64,000 nt of DNA from an uncultured Thiothrix sp. (GTDB lineage: Bacteria > Pseudomonadota > Gammaproteobacteria > Poriferisulfidales > GCA-002705445): the NCBI GenBank assembly GCA_902624655.1, contig CACNYJ010000003.1:155667-219666 (forward strand), written 5' to 3'. Positions within the stretch are counted from its first letter, which is position 1. Every line of letters starts with the position of its first letter. The position numbers and the translations under genes are program-made. The notes beneath the pieces were generated by a model. It was given only the letters and a program-made list of their open reading frames with translations. It searched no databases and was not told the origin of the DNA. This document shows, one piece after another, positions 56,898-64,000 of the stretch.

Positions 56898-57983
56898 ATG
56901 TCGTTGACTGAAGCAATGGTCGTTGAGTCGCTTAAAGGATTGATTGATCCGAATACTGGAAAGAATTTGGTTGAAACAAAGTCTATCAGTTCTATAGAAA
57001 TAGTTGATAATAAACCAAACATTAAAGTTGTTCTTGGTTATCCTGCAAAGAATTTTGCATCAAGTTTAAATGATATGATTATTAAGCAGTTATCTTCTAA
57101 TGAGATTTCTTGTGGCGCAGTAGAAATTAGCTGGAAAATTGAAAGCCATTCGGTACAGAAGAGTTTACAGCCTATGCAAAATATAAAAAATGTAATTGCT
57201 GTTGCTTCTGGTAAAGGCGGAGTAGGTAAATCAACGACTGCAGTAAATTTAGCCCTTGCCTTGTCAGCCGAAGGGTCGAATGTTGGGATACTTGATGCAG
57301 ATATTTATGGTCCTAGCCAACCTAGAATGCTTGGATTAAAAGGTCAGCCTGATTCTCAAGACGGTAAGTCTCTTGAGCCTATGGAAAATTACAACATTCA
57401 AGCCATGTCTATTGGGTTTTTGATTGATGAGGAAACTCCAATGATTTGGAGAGGGCCTATGGTAACACAAGCTTTAGAACAATTATTATCTGACACTCAA
57501 TGGAAAAATCTTGATTATTTAATAATTGATTTACCACCAGGAACCGGCGATGTTCAGCTAACACTAGCCCAAAAAATACCTGTTAGCGGAGCAGTGATTG
57601 TAACTACACCTCAAGACATAGCATTATTAGACGCTAGAAAAGGGCTAAAAATGTTTGAGAAAGTAGAGGTCCCAGTATTAGGAATTGTTGAAAATATGAG
57701 CCTTCATATTTGCAGTAAATGTGGGAACGAAGAATCTATATTTGGTGAAGGTGGTGGTACATCTTTGGCGTCTGAAAGTAATGTGGATTTGCTTGGGAAG
57801 CTACCACTAGATATCTCAATCAGAGAGCAAACAGATACTGGTAAGCCAAGTGTTGTATATGAACCGGATGGCAGACTTGCAGAAATTTATAGCGAAATTG
57901 CAAGAAAAGCTGCAGGAAAATTAGCTGCACAATCAAAAGATTATAGCTCGAAATTTCCAAAAATTGTGATCGATAATAATTAG
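56898..57983 (+). CDS. mrp: Iron-sulphur cluster carrier protein Mrp (ApbC)
   Basis: A 361-residue P-loop ATPase that binds and delivers Fe-S clusters. A DUF59/MIP18 domain occupies the first 90 residues, the deviant Walker [12 protein letters not shown] is at 104-114, the switch region has [10 protein letters not shown], and C272/C275 of the HICSKCGNE motif hold the bridging cluster. It lies opposite metG, as in many gammaproteobacteria. Ribosome site AAGGAG. Confidence 0.96.
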   Translation: MSLTEAMVVESLKGLIDPNTGKNLVETKSISSIEIVDNKPNIKVVLGYPAKNFASSLNDMIIKQLSSNEISCGAVEISWKIESHSVQKSLQPMQNIKNVIAVASGKGGVGKSTTAVNLALALSAEGSNVGILDADIYGPSQPRMLGLKGQPDSQDGKSLEPMENYNIQAMSIGFLIDEETPMIWRGPMVTQALEQLLSDTQWKNLDYLIIDLPPGTGDVQLTLAQKIPVSGAVIVTTPQDIALLDARKGLKMFEKVEVPVLGIVENMSLHICSKCGNEESIFGEGGGTSLASESNVDLLGKLPLDISIREQTDTGKPSVVYEPDGRLAEIYSEIARKAAGKLAAQSKDYSSKFPKIVIDNN

Positions 57984-57993
57984 TGAAAAAAAT

Positions 57994-58557
57994 ATGTCTA
58001 TAAAATCTGACTATTGGATAAAAAAGATGGCAAAGGAAGAAAACATGATATCACCTTTTGAGCCAGACCAAGTAAAAGAACTTTCGGGCAATAAAGTAAT
58101 ATCATATGGAACCTCAAGTTATGGTTATGATGTTCGTTGTTCGAGTAGATTTAAGATTTTTACAAATATTAATTCTGCCGTTGTAGATCCAAAAAATTTT
58201 GATAAAGATAGTTTTTTTGACTTTGAAGGTGACACTTGCATTATACCTCCAAACTCATTTGCTCTTGCTTCAACAATTGAATATTTTAAAATACCAAGAT
58301 CAGTTTTAACAATATGTTTAGGGAAATCTACATATGCTAGATGCGGAATAATAGTTAACGTTACTCCTTTAGAACCGGAGTGGGAGGGGCATGTAACTCT
58401 TGAGTTTTCAAATACAACCCCATTACCAGCAAAAATATATGCAAATGAGGGTGTTGCACAAATGATCTTCTTTGAGTCCGATTCTACATGTGAAGTATCC
58501 TATAAAGATAGGGGTGGTAAATATCAGAAGCAAACTGGGGTGACTTTACCGAAATAG
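57994..58557 (+). CDS. dcd: dCTP deaminase
   Basis: It deaminates dCTP to dUTP, supplying dUMP to ThyA. Motifs are [17 protein letters not shown] [33 protein letters not shown] with the catalytic glutamate, and [20 protein letters not shown]. The 187-residue length matches. It follows mrp by 10 nt, as in other gammaproteobacteria. Confidence 0.96.
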   Translation: MSIKSDYWIKKMAKEENMISPFEPDQVKELSGNKVISYGTSSYGYDVRCSSRFKIFTNINSAVVDPKNFDKDSFFDFEGDTCIIPPNSFALASTIEYFKIPRSVLTICLGKSTYARCGIIVNVTPLEPEWEGHVTLEFSNTTPLPAKIYANEGVAQMIFFESDSTCEVSYKDRGGKYQKQTGVTLPK

Positions 58558-58561
58558 ATTT

Positions 58562-58804
58562 ATGACGCCGGAAAACCTTTATAAACAAATTAGAAGATTG
58601 GCAATTTTTTTAATAGGTATTTCTATTGTTCTAATTGGTTGCATACTCTTCTTTACACCGGGGCCAGCTATTATTGTTATACCTGCAGGATTAGCCTTAT
58701 TAGCGACAGAATTTATATGGGCAAAAAAATTATTGAAAAAATTTAAAGAAACTACATATTCCATATCGAAGTCAGCAAAAGAAGTAATTAAAAAGAATTT
58801 TTAA
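58562..58804 (+). CDS. Small membrane protein of the PGPGW type
   Basis: An 80-residue protein with two hydrophobic helices (about 12-32 and 36-54). The turn FFTPGPAIIVIPAGLALLA matches the PGPGW family (here PGPAI instead of PGPGW), a group of small inner-membrane proteins of unknown function. The tail is basic. It follows dcd by 4 nt in the same operon. Confidence 0.75.
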   Translation: MTPENLYKQIRRLAIFLIGISIVLIGCILFFTPGPAIIVIPAGLALLATEFIWAKKLLKKFKETTYSISKSAKEVIKKNF

Positions 58805-58814
58805 TTAAGAAAAA

Positions 58815-60161
58815 TCATAATAGAAAAATTGTACCTAAAGCTAAGAAAGAGAAAAATCCAATTACATCAGTGATGGTTGTTAAAATCACACCTCCTCCCA
58901 GTGCTGGATCAACCCCAATTCTTTTAAGCATTATAGGTATTAATACACCAGATAATGCAGCAAAACCCAAATTAGCAACCATAGCAATACCTATGACAAT
59001 TCCAATAAGATAATTATCAAACCAGTATGATGAGAGGACACCAATTACTGTTGCCCAAAGAAAGCTATTTAGTAAGCCGATCGATATTTCTTTTAATAGG
59101 AGAGATTTTGAATTTGTAGAACTAACATTTCCTAATGCGATCCCTCTGATAACAAGAGTTAAAGTTTGTGAACCTGCAATACCTCCCATGCTTGCAACAA
59201 TCGGCATTAGTACTGCTAGTGCAACAACTTGTTCGATTGTACTTTGAAATAAACTTATTACACCAGAAGCTATTAAAGCAGTAATTAAATTTATACCTAA
59301 CCAAATTGCTCTTCTTCTTGTAGAAGGAAGAACTGGGGCAAATATGTCTTCTTCATCAGTAAGACCGGCCATATTAAGAACTGTATGTTCACTTTCCTCA
59401 CGAATTACATCAACAACATCATCAATTGTAATTCTTCCAAGCAATATATTATTTTGGTCAACAACTGGTGCAGATACCAAATCTCTGTCTTCAAAAATAT
59501 TTACAACTTCGTTAGCGAGCGAATCTGCGCTAATAGAAATGTAATCATTATTCATTGACTCTGAGACAGTTTTTTCCGGATCCGCACATAGGAGTGTTGT
59601 TACAGACAAAGTACCCAGATAATGATTATATCTATCAACTACAATTATATTATCAGTATTCTGTGGTATTTCTTTTTTTAGTCTTAAATATTTCAGAACA
59701 ACATCCAAAGTAACATCTGGCCTTATAGTAATGGTGTCAGTATTCATTAAACCACCAGCTGTGTCCTCATTATAATTCATAACACCTTCTAATCTGGTTC
59801 TGTACTGATAATCCATTCCTTTGAGAGCTTGCTTAACTACTGTTTCAGGAAGTTCATCAAGTAAATCTGCAAGATCATCAACATCAAGACCCTTTGTTGC
59901 CGCCAGTAGCGATTGCTCGTCCATAGACTCCATAAGATTATTTCTAACTTCTTCACCAACCTCTAATAACACTTCACCATCATATGAATGGTCGAGCATT
60001 TCCCAAATTAGTCTTCTTTGTCTGGGTGGTGAGCTTTCAAGTAGCCTTGCAATCTCTGCAGGGTGAAGACCATTTAAAATTAACTTTGCCTTTAACATCG
60101 CTCCAGAATTCAATGATTCAGATATTGCATCTAATTTTAAAATTTGACTTTCTGTCGGCAT
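58815..60161 (-). CDS. mgtE: Magnesium transporter MgtE
   Basis: A Mg2+ channel-type transporter of 448 residues. The cytoplasmic MgtE N domain (helical, EIARLLESSPPRQRRLIWEM) and two CBS domains (residues about 135-250, with TVSESMNNDYISISADS) sense Mg2+; five membrane helices follow with PIVASMGGIAGSQTLTLVIR, the pore-lining signature. The end PALGGGVILTTITDVIGF is typical. It is downstream of rpoN on the same strand across an 80-nt gap. Confidence 0.95.
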   Translation of the reverse strand: MPTESQILKLDAISESLNSGAMLKAKLILNGLHPAEIARLLESSPPRQRRLIWEMLDHSYDGEVLLEVGEEVRNNLMESMDEQSLLAATKGLDVDDLADLLDELPETVVKQALKGMDYQYRTRLEGVMNYNEDTAGGLMNTDTITIRPDVTLDVVLKYLRLKKEIPQNTDNIIVVDRYNHYLGTLSVTTLLCADPEKTVSESMNNDYISISADSLANEVVNIFEDRDLVSAPVVDQNNILLGRITIDDVVDVIREESEHTVLNMAGLTDEEDIFAPVLPSTRRRAIWLGINLITALIASGVISLFQSTIEQVVALAVLMPIVASMGGIAGSQTLTLVIRGIALGNVSSTNSKSLLLKEISIGLLNSFLWATVIGVLSSYWFDNYLIGIVIGIAMVANLGFAALSGVLIPIMLKRIGVDPALGGGVILTTITDVIGFFSFLALGTIFLL

Positions 60162-60241
60162 CGATATCTCTTAATTACAATTATTCAAAATTTCATTAAC
60201 AAACTCCATTTCAATAAGTGTAACAAGTTTTATAAAAAACT

Positions 60242-61609
60242 CTATTTTGTTTTTCTCTTGGAAGAAGATTCGTAATTTAATTGGATTCGGTATTTTGATA
60301 CTGTCCTTCGAGCAATATTAATATTTTCTTTTTTTAGAAGATTTACTATTTTTTCGTCAGACAAAGGTTTTGCTTTATTCTCAGATTTTATTAATATTTT
60401 TATTTTTTCTTTGATTGAACTTGAAGAAACATTTTCCCCTGAATCATTTTTAATATAACTAGAAAAAAAGAATTTCAATTCGAAAACACCATACGGCGTT
60501 TCTATGTATTTTCCCGTTGTTAGTCTTGAAACAGTTGATTCATGTACTCCTATTTCTTTAGCAACTTCATTTAGATTCAAGGGCACGATTTTCGAAGAAC
60601 CTTCTTTAAAAAATTTAAGTTGTTTATTAAAAATACATTGAGAGATGTTTAATAAAGTATCGTTTCGATATTTTATATTTTTTATAAAGCTCTTTGCTTC
60701 TCTTAGATTTTCTTTTAAAAATTCTGAATCTTCTTTCTTTATATTAGACTCTATCATCTGTACATATTTTTCATTGATAGAAATATTTGGTGAAACTTGG
60801 TGATTTGCTTTTATCTCCCATTCAGAGTCTTTTTTTAAAATTGTTACGTCTGGTATAATATAGTTAATTTCTCTCATTGAAAAAATTTTAGATCCTGGCC
60901 TAGCATTTTGGCTTTTAATCAATTCTTTAATCTCTAAAATTTCTGTATCATTTAATTTAATATTTTTTTTTATTAGATTAAATTCATTTGCGACAAACTC
61001 ATCAAAAAATTCTTTCAAAATTATTTCGCATTTTCTTATAATTTCTGTTTTTGGATAAATGTTTTGTAATTGGACAATTAAGGATTCTTGAATTCCGATG
61101 CAACATGTTCCAATTGGATCTAAATTCTGTATTAGGTGCTGAATTGCGATAAGTTCATCAATAGAGGTTTCAGAATTTAAATACACATCATCAAAAATAG
61201 TTTCTATATTTTTTATTAGATAACCGTCATCATTTATATAATCTATTATTGATTCAGCTAATTTTTTATCTCTATCAGTAATATTAAGTAGATGTATTTG
61301 CCACATCAAATGCTGTTTTATGTTTGTTTCTTCAGCAGATACACTCTCGATAATTTCACTTGTAGATATAGATTGTTTTCCCATTCCTGCTAGTAAGTTT
61401 GATTGGTAGTGAGAATAGTGGTTTTCACATTCATCATATTCAAAATCTTCGCAACTATCCTCTTTTTCAATAAGAGGATTATTTTCAAAAATTTTTTGAA
61501 TTTCATTGTTAATTTCAATAGCGGACATTTGGAGAAGCTTTATTGCGTTTTGAAGCTGGGGGCTTATAGATAGTCTCGATACTTGTTTTGCAATTAATCT
61601 TGCTTTCAT
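60242..61609 (-). CDS. rpoN: RNA polymerase sigma-54 factor
   Basis: A 455-residue alternative sigma factor. Region I is glutamine/leucine rich (SPQLQNAIKLLQMSA), region II is acidic, and the core-binding and DNA-binding region III follows (NLNEVAKEIGVHESTVSRLT). The C-terminal RpoN box is ARRTVSKYR. It sits after lptB as in E. coli, but the downstream hpf and ptsN genes are missing. Sigma-54 needs an enhancer-binding activator, none of which is in this window. Confidence 0.95.
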   Translation of the reverse strand: MKARLIAKQVSRLSISPQLQNAIKLLQMSAIEINNEIQKIFENNPLIEKEDSCEDFEYDECENHYSHYQSNLLAGMGKQSISTSEIIESVSAEETNIKQHLMWQIHLLNITDRDKKLAESIIDYINDDGYLIKNIETIFDDVYLNSETSIDELIAIQHLIQNLDPIGTCCIGIQESLIVQLQNIYPKTEIIRKCEIILKEFFDEFVANEFNLIKKNIKLNDTEILEIKELIKSQNARPGSKIFSMREINYIIPDVTILKKDSEWEIKANHQVSPNISINEKYVQMIESNIKKEDSEFLKENLREAKSFIKNIKYRNDTLLNISQCIFNKQLKFFKEGSSKIVPLNLNEVAKEIGVHESTVSRLTTGKYIETPYGVFELKFFFSSYIKNDSGENVSSSSIKEKIKILIKSENKAKPLSDEKIVNLLKKENINIARRTVSKYRIQLNYESSSKRKTK

Positions 61610-61622
61610 AATAAATTTAGTC

Positions 61623-62348
61623 TTACATTTTAAATTTTTCCCCTAGATAAACTCTTTTCACTTTATCATCTTTTAGAATATCTTCGGAGTTTCCTTCAGC
61701 GATTATTTTACTATCGTTTAAAATATATGACCTATCACAAACATTTAGAGTTTCCCTAACGTTATGATCAGTAATTAGCACGCCTATCTTATTTTCTTTT
61801 AAATCTTTAATTATTTCTTGAATATCAATTACTGATATTGGGTCTATTCCTGCGAACGGCTCATCTAATAAAATGAATTTGGGGTTTGATGCTAATGCTC
61901 TTGCAATTTCAGCTCTTCTTCTCTCGCCTCCTGATAAACTAATACCAAGCGTGTCCTTTATATGACTAATATTAAATTTCTCAAGTAGATAAGAAAGCTT
62001 TTTTTCTTTTTCGATTTTATCAATATCAGATCTTTGTTCTAAAATAGAAAAAATATTATCACTAACTGATAAACCTCTAAATATAGATGGTTCTTGGGCA
62101 AGATATCCCAATCCTAAATTTGCTCTCTCATCAACAGTAAGGGTAGTAATATTTTTCTTGTTTAAACTAATACTTCCTGTTTCAGGAGTGATCAATCCTG
62201 TGATCATATAAAAGCAAGTTGTCTTGCCAGCTCCATTTGGACCAAGTAAACCAATAACTTCACCAGTACAAACTTCAATTGAAACATTTGAGACAACTTT
62301 TTTTGCATCATAAGATTTTGATATTTTCTTTACACTAAGTTTATTCAT
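61623..62348 (-). CDS. lptB: LPS export ABC transporter, ATP-binding protein LptB
   Basis: The ATPase that drives lipopolysaccharide extraction from the inner membrane. Walker A is [15 protein letters not shown] (about residue 35), the signature is [16 protein letters not shown], and Walker B is [13 protein letters not shown]. Length 241 is that of E. coli LptB. The start overlaps lptA by 8 nt. Confidence 0.96.
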   Translation of the reverse strand: MNKLSVKKISKSYDAKKVVSNVSIEVCTGEVIGLLGPNGAGKTTCFYMITGLITPETGSISLNKKNITTLTVDERANLGLGYLAQEPSIFRGLSVSDNIFSILEQRSDIDKIEKEKKLSYLLEKFNISHIKDTLGISLSGGERRRAEIARALASNPKFILLDEPFAGIDPISVIDIQEIIKDLKENKIGVLITDHNVRETLNVCDRSYILNDSKIIAEGNSEDILKDDKVKRVYLGEKFKM

Positions 62349-62859
62349 TTTCGCTTTTTGGTTCGAGAGTCATTTTTACTCTTGATTTTCCAGCCTTATC
62401 ACCTGCGATTATATTTTCGCTTTCAGTTATATAAATTATCTTATTACTTTTTACTATATTATTTGATTGAGTTAGGACTGCTTGATTCGAAAAAATAATT
62501 TTGGATGTATCTACAAAGTATTGAATCTTATATGCCTCTCCATTAATGATTTTACCGCTTCGTGTTTTTTGCTTGTAAGTTGACTTTTCTCCAGTGATAA
62601 TCATGTCATTGATTTCATTATTTTTAGATGTAACTATTAGTAAATCTCCAGTAAGTAGCATGCTACCTTGAGTGACAACTACATTTCCCCTATACGTGCT
62701 CTTTTGAGAATCTTCATCCCATTTTGCTGAATCCGACTCTAAAAAAATTGGCTTATTTTTATCTAACTCATATGCAAACACAGAAGAAGATACAAAAAAC
62801 AAAAATATTGCAATAATATAATTTAGTTTATTCGACATACTTTCCTCTTGTTTGTTCAA
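62341..62859 (-). CDS. lptA: LPS transport periplasmic protein LptA
   Basis: A 172-residue bridge protein that carries LPS across the periplasm to LptD. The signal segment [18 protein letters not shown] is cut before the OstA-like domain, which starts [20 protein letters not shown]. Two start codons are possible (62859 or 62838); the second gives a shorter, more usual leader. It overlaps lptC by 11-32 nt depending on the start. Confidence 0.9.
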   Translation of the reverse strand: MNKQEESMSNKLNYIIAIFLFFVSSSVFAYELDKNKPIFLESDSAKWDEDSQKSTYRGNVVVTQGSMLLTGDLLIVTSKNNEINDMIITGEKSTYKQKTRSGKIINGEAYKIQYFVDTSKIIFSNQAVLTQSNNIVKSNKIIYITESENIIAGDKAGKSRVKMTLEPKSENE

Positions 62860-63394
62860 ATATTACAAATTCTCCTTTCAATAAGCTGCTCTTCATTCCC
62901 TTTCCGTTTAGGTAGGATTTGTTTTTTTTTATAAAAACGTTTGATTCTGTTACAGCTAATTGCTCGTTCAAATAAATATAAATTTCATCTGTATTCAGTT
63001 TTAGAAAAGGATCGGATTTTTTTTCCTGAAAAAACATTTTCACATCCCCGTATAGTTTTATGTTTTTTCTTTTATACGCAATTGATCCGGATTTAGAAAT
63101 AATTTTTGTCGGTGGTTTATCGTCACGAAAAAGAAGAATATTTGGTTTTAATGCTTCGATAACCTCATTATTAAAAAATTGCTTCATCTTTGGGCTAGTT
63201 ACAGTGTATAGAGGATTTCCATCATCATCCATAGCAATATATTTCACATTATTAAATGAATTATCTGGCATTGTCATTATTTCTGTTGTACTAACCTCCA
63301 AAACATCATCCGCTTTATTATTGATGTATATTACTGACATACAACCTGCAATTAGTATTAAAAAATTAAAAAAATTTTTTTTTATATAGTTCAC
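62828..63394 (-). CDS. lptC: LPS export protein LptC
   Basis: A 188-residue single-pass inner-membrane protein that hands LPS from LptB2FG to LptA. One N-terminal helix (FFNFLILIAGCMSVIYI) is followed by a beta-jellyroll region with YIAMDDDGNPLYTVTSPKMK. The sequence is poorly conserved in the family, so position between kdsD and lptA gives extra support. It begins 3 nt after the kdsD stop. Confidence 0.88.
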   Translation of the reverse strand: MNYIKKNFFNFLILIAGCMSVIYINNKADDVLEVSTTEIMTMPDNSFNNVKYIAMDDDGNPLYTVTSPKMKQFFNNEVIEALKPNILLFRDDKPPTKIISKSGSIAYKRKNIKLYGDVKMFFQEKKSDPFLKLNTDEIYIYLNEQLAVTESNVFIKKNKSYLNGKGMKSSLLKGEFVIFEQTRGKYVE

Positions 63395-63397
63395 TTT

Positions 63398-64000
63398 TTA
63401 TTTCATTCCTGAATTTACTAGTATATGCATATTTATAGCACCAACTACTTTCTTTTTTTTATCTAAAACTGGCAAGGAGTTAATCTTGTTTTTTTTCATT
63501 TTGATTAAAGTATCTGTTGCATAATCGTCTTGCTCACAAAATAAAAATTTTTTATTCATAATTTTTTTTATTTGAGTATTATGAATATCAATTGATTTTT
63601 TAATAACCCTTCTTAGGTCGCCATCGGTAAAAAAACCAGAAGCTTTACTATTATTATCCACAATTATTACACAACCTAAATTTTTCTTTGTCATTTCAAA
63701 CAACGCATCTTTGAGCATTTTCTCCGATTTTAAAGTGGGTATTTCTTTACCTTTATGCATGATGTCTTTTATTTTTAAATTTAAACTTTTACCTAATTGC
63801 CCACCAGGATGATTCTCTCCAAATTCATGTGCCGTAAAATTTTTCATCTTCATCAAAATTATTGCAATCACATCTCCCAAAACCAAAGCAGTGGTTGTAC
63901 TTGCTGTAGGCGCAAGGTCATGCGGACAAGCTTCCTTCTTGACAGCAATGTCTATGGATAGATCGGATTCTTCAAAAATCTTTGAATTTCTATTGCCGCA
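63398..64000 (-). CDS. kdsD: D-arabinose-5-phosphate isomerase, N-terminus cut off
   Basis: It makes arabinose-5-phosphate for Kdo synthesis. About 200 C-terminal residues are present; the reading frame is open to the window edge, so an internal Met near 63886 is not the start. The end of the SIS domain (ACPHDLAPTASTTTALVLGD and GENHPGGQLGKSL) and two CBS domains (CVIIVDNNSKASGFFTDGDL and NSLPVLDKKKKVVGAINMH) are clear. The next gene in E. coli, kdsC, is absent; lptC follows directly. Confidence 0.94.
   Translation of the reverse strand, partial: CGNRNSKIFEESDLSIDIAVKKEACPHDLAPTASTTTALVLGDVIAIILMKMKNFTAHEFGENHPGGQLGKSLNLKIKDIMHKGKEIPTLKSEKMLKDALFEMTKKNLGCVIIVDNNSKASGFFTDGDLRRVIKKSIDIHNTQIKKIMNKKFLFCEQDDYATDTLIKMKKNKINSLPVLDKKKKVVGAINMHILVNSGMK

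Noticed and set aside
60162..60241. A 12-codon minus-strand frame between rpoN and mgtE as a remnant of hpf
   Set aside because: Too short, and it shows no similarity to Hpf that I can see.

Overview
The window is one AT-rich, densely packed bacterial chromosome segment. The organism looks like a streamlined, probably marine-type, gammaproteobacterium. Several gammaproteobacterial gene orders are intact: lptD-surA-pdxA-ksgA-apaG-apaH, kdsD-lptC-lptA-lptB-rpoN, mrdA-mrdB-mltB-rlpA-dacA-dat, pepP-ubiH-ubiI, and zapA followed by a 6S RNA. Spacers are short, many genes overlap by 1 to 30 nt, several starts are TTG, and there are no tRNA or rRNA genes, insertion sequences, phage genes or CRISPR arrays. 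Species cannot be fixed from the sequence alone.

Layout. 1-3.8 kb: a cut priA, an HNH nuclease gene, hemH and fxsA. 3.8-5.9 kb: groES-groEL behind a promoter that overlaps a perfect CIRCE operator. 5.9-10.3 kb: ampD, a 31-residue membrane peptide, gshA, an unknown gene, a FAH-family hydrolase and fpr. 10.3-13.4 kb: ilvA, a histone H1-like Lys/Ala/Arg protein, a T-tract region with about 10-bp phasing, 6S RNA, zapA and its coiled-coil partner. 13.5-19.3 kb: pepP, two ubiquinone hydroxylases, tungstate-type ABC genes without a binding protein, and an acyltransferase. 19.4-28.0 kb: lgt-thyA-folA facing the lptD-to-apaH operon. 28-32 kb: an RND efflux pair. 32-39 kb: cell elongation and peptidoglycan genes. 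39-41 kb: amgK-murU and a newly noticed 42-residue lipoprotein. 41-45 kb: a TPP enzyme, an aldehyde dehydrogenase and an unknown secreted protein.

44.9-52.8 kb is the metabolic centrepiece, all on the minus strand: fau, a homologue of formylmethanofuran:H4MPT formyltransferase (Ftr/FhcD), folD, serine-glyoxylate aminotransferase, malyl-CoA lyase, both malate-CoA ligase subunits and a hydroxypyruvate/glyoxylate reductase. Together these supply most of the distinctive steps of the serine cycle for C1 assimilation plus the folate C1 carriers. The Ftr homologue is out of place because no other methanofuran/H4MPT gene is visible and its neighbours are folate enzymes. This is the best candidate here for something undescribed.

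53-64 kb: cysG, a two-cluster ferredoxin, metG, mrp, dcd, a small membrane protein, mgtE, rpoN and the LPS export genes lptB/A/C, ending in a kdsD cut by the window edge. kdsC is missing from its usual place between kdsD and lptC.
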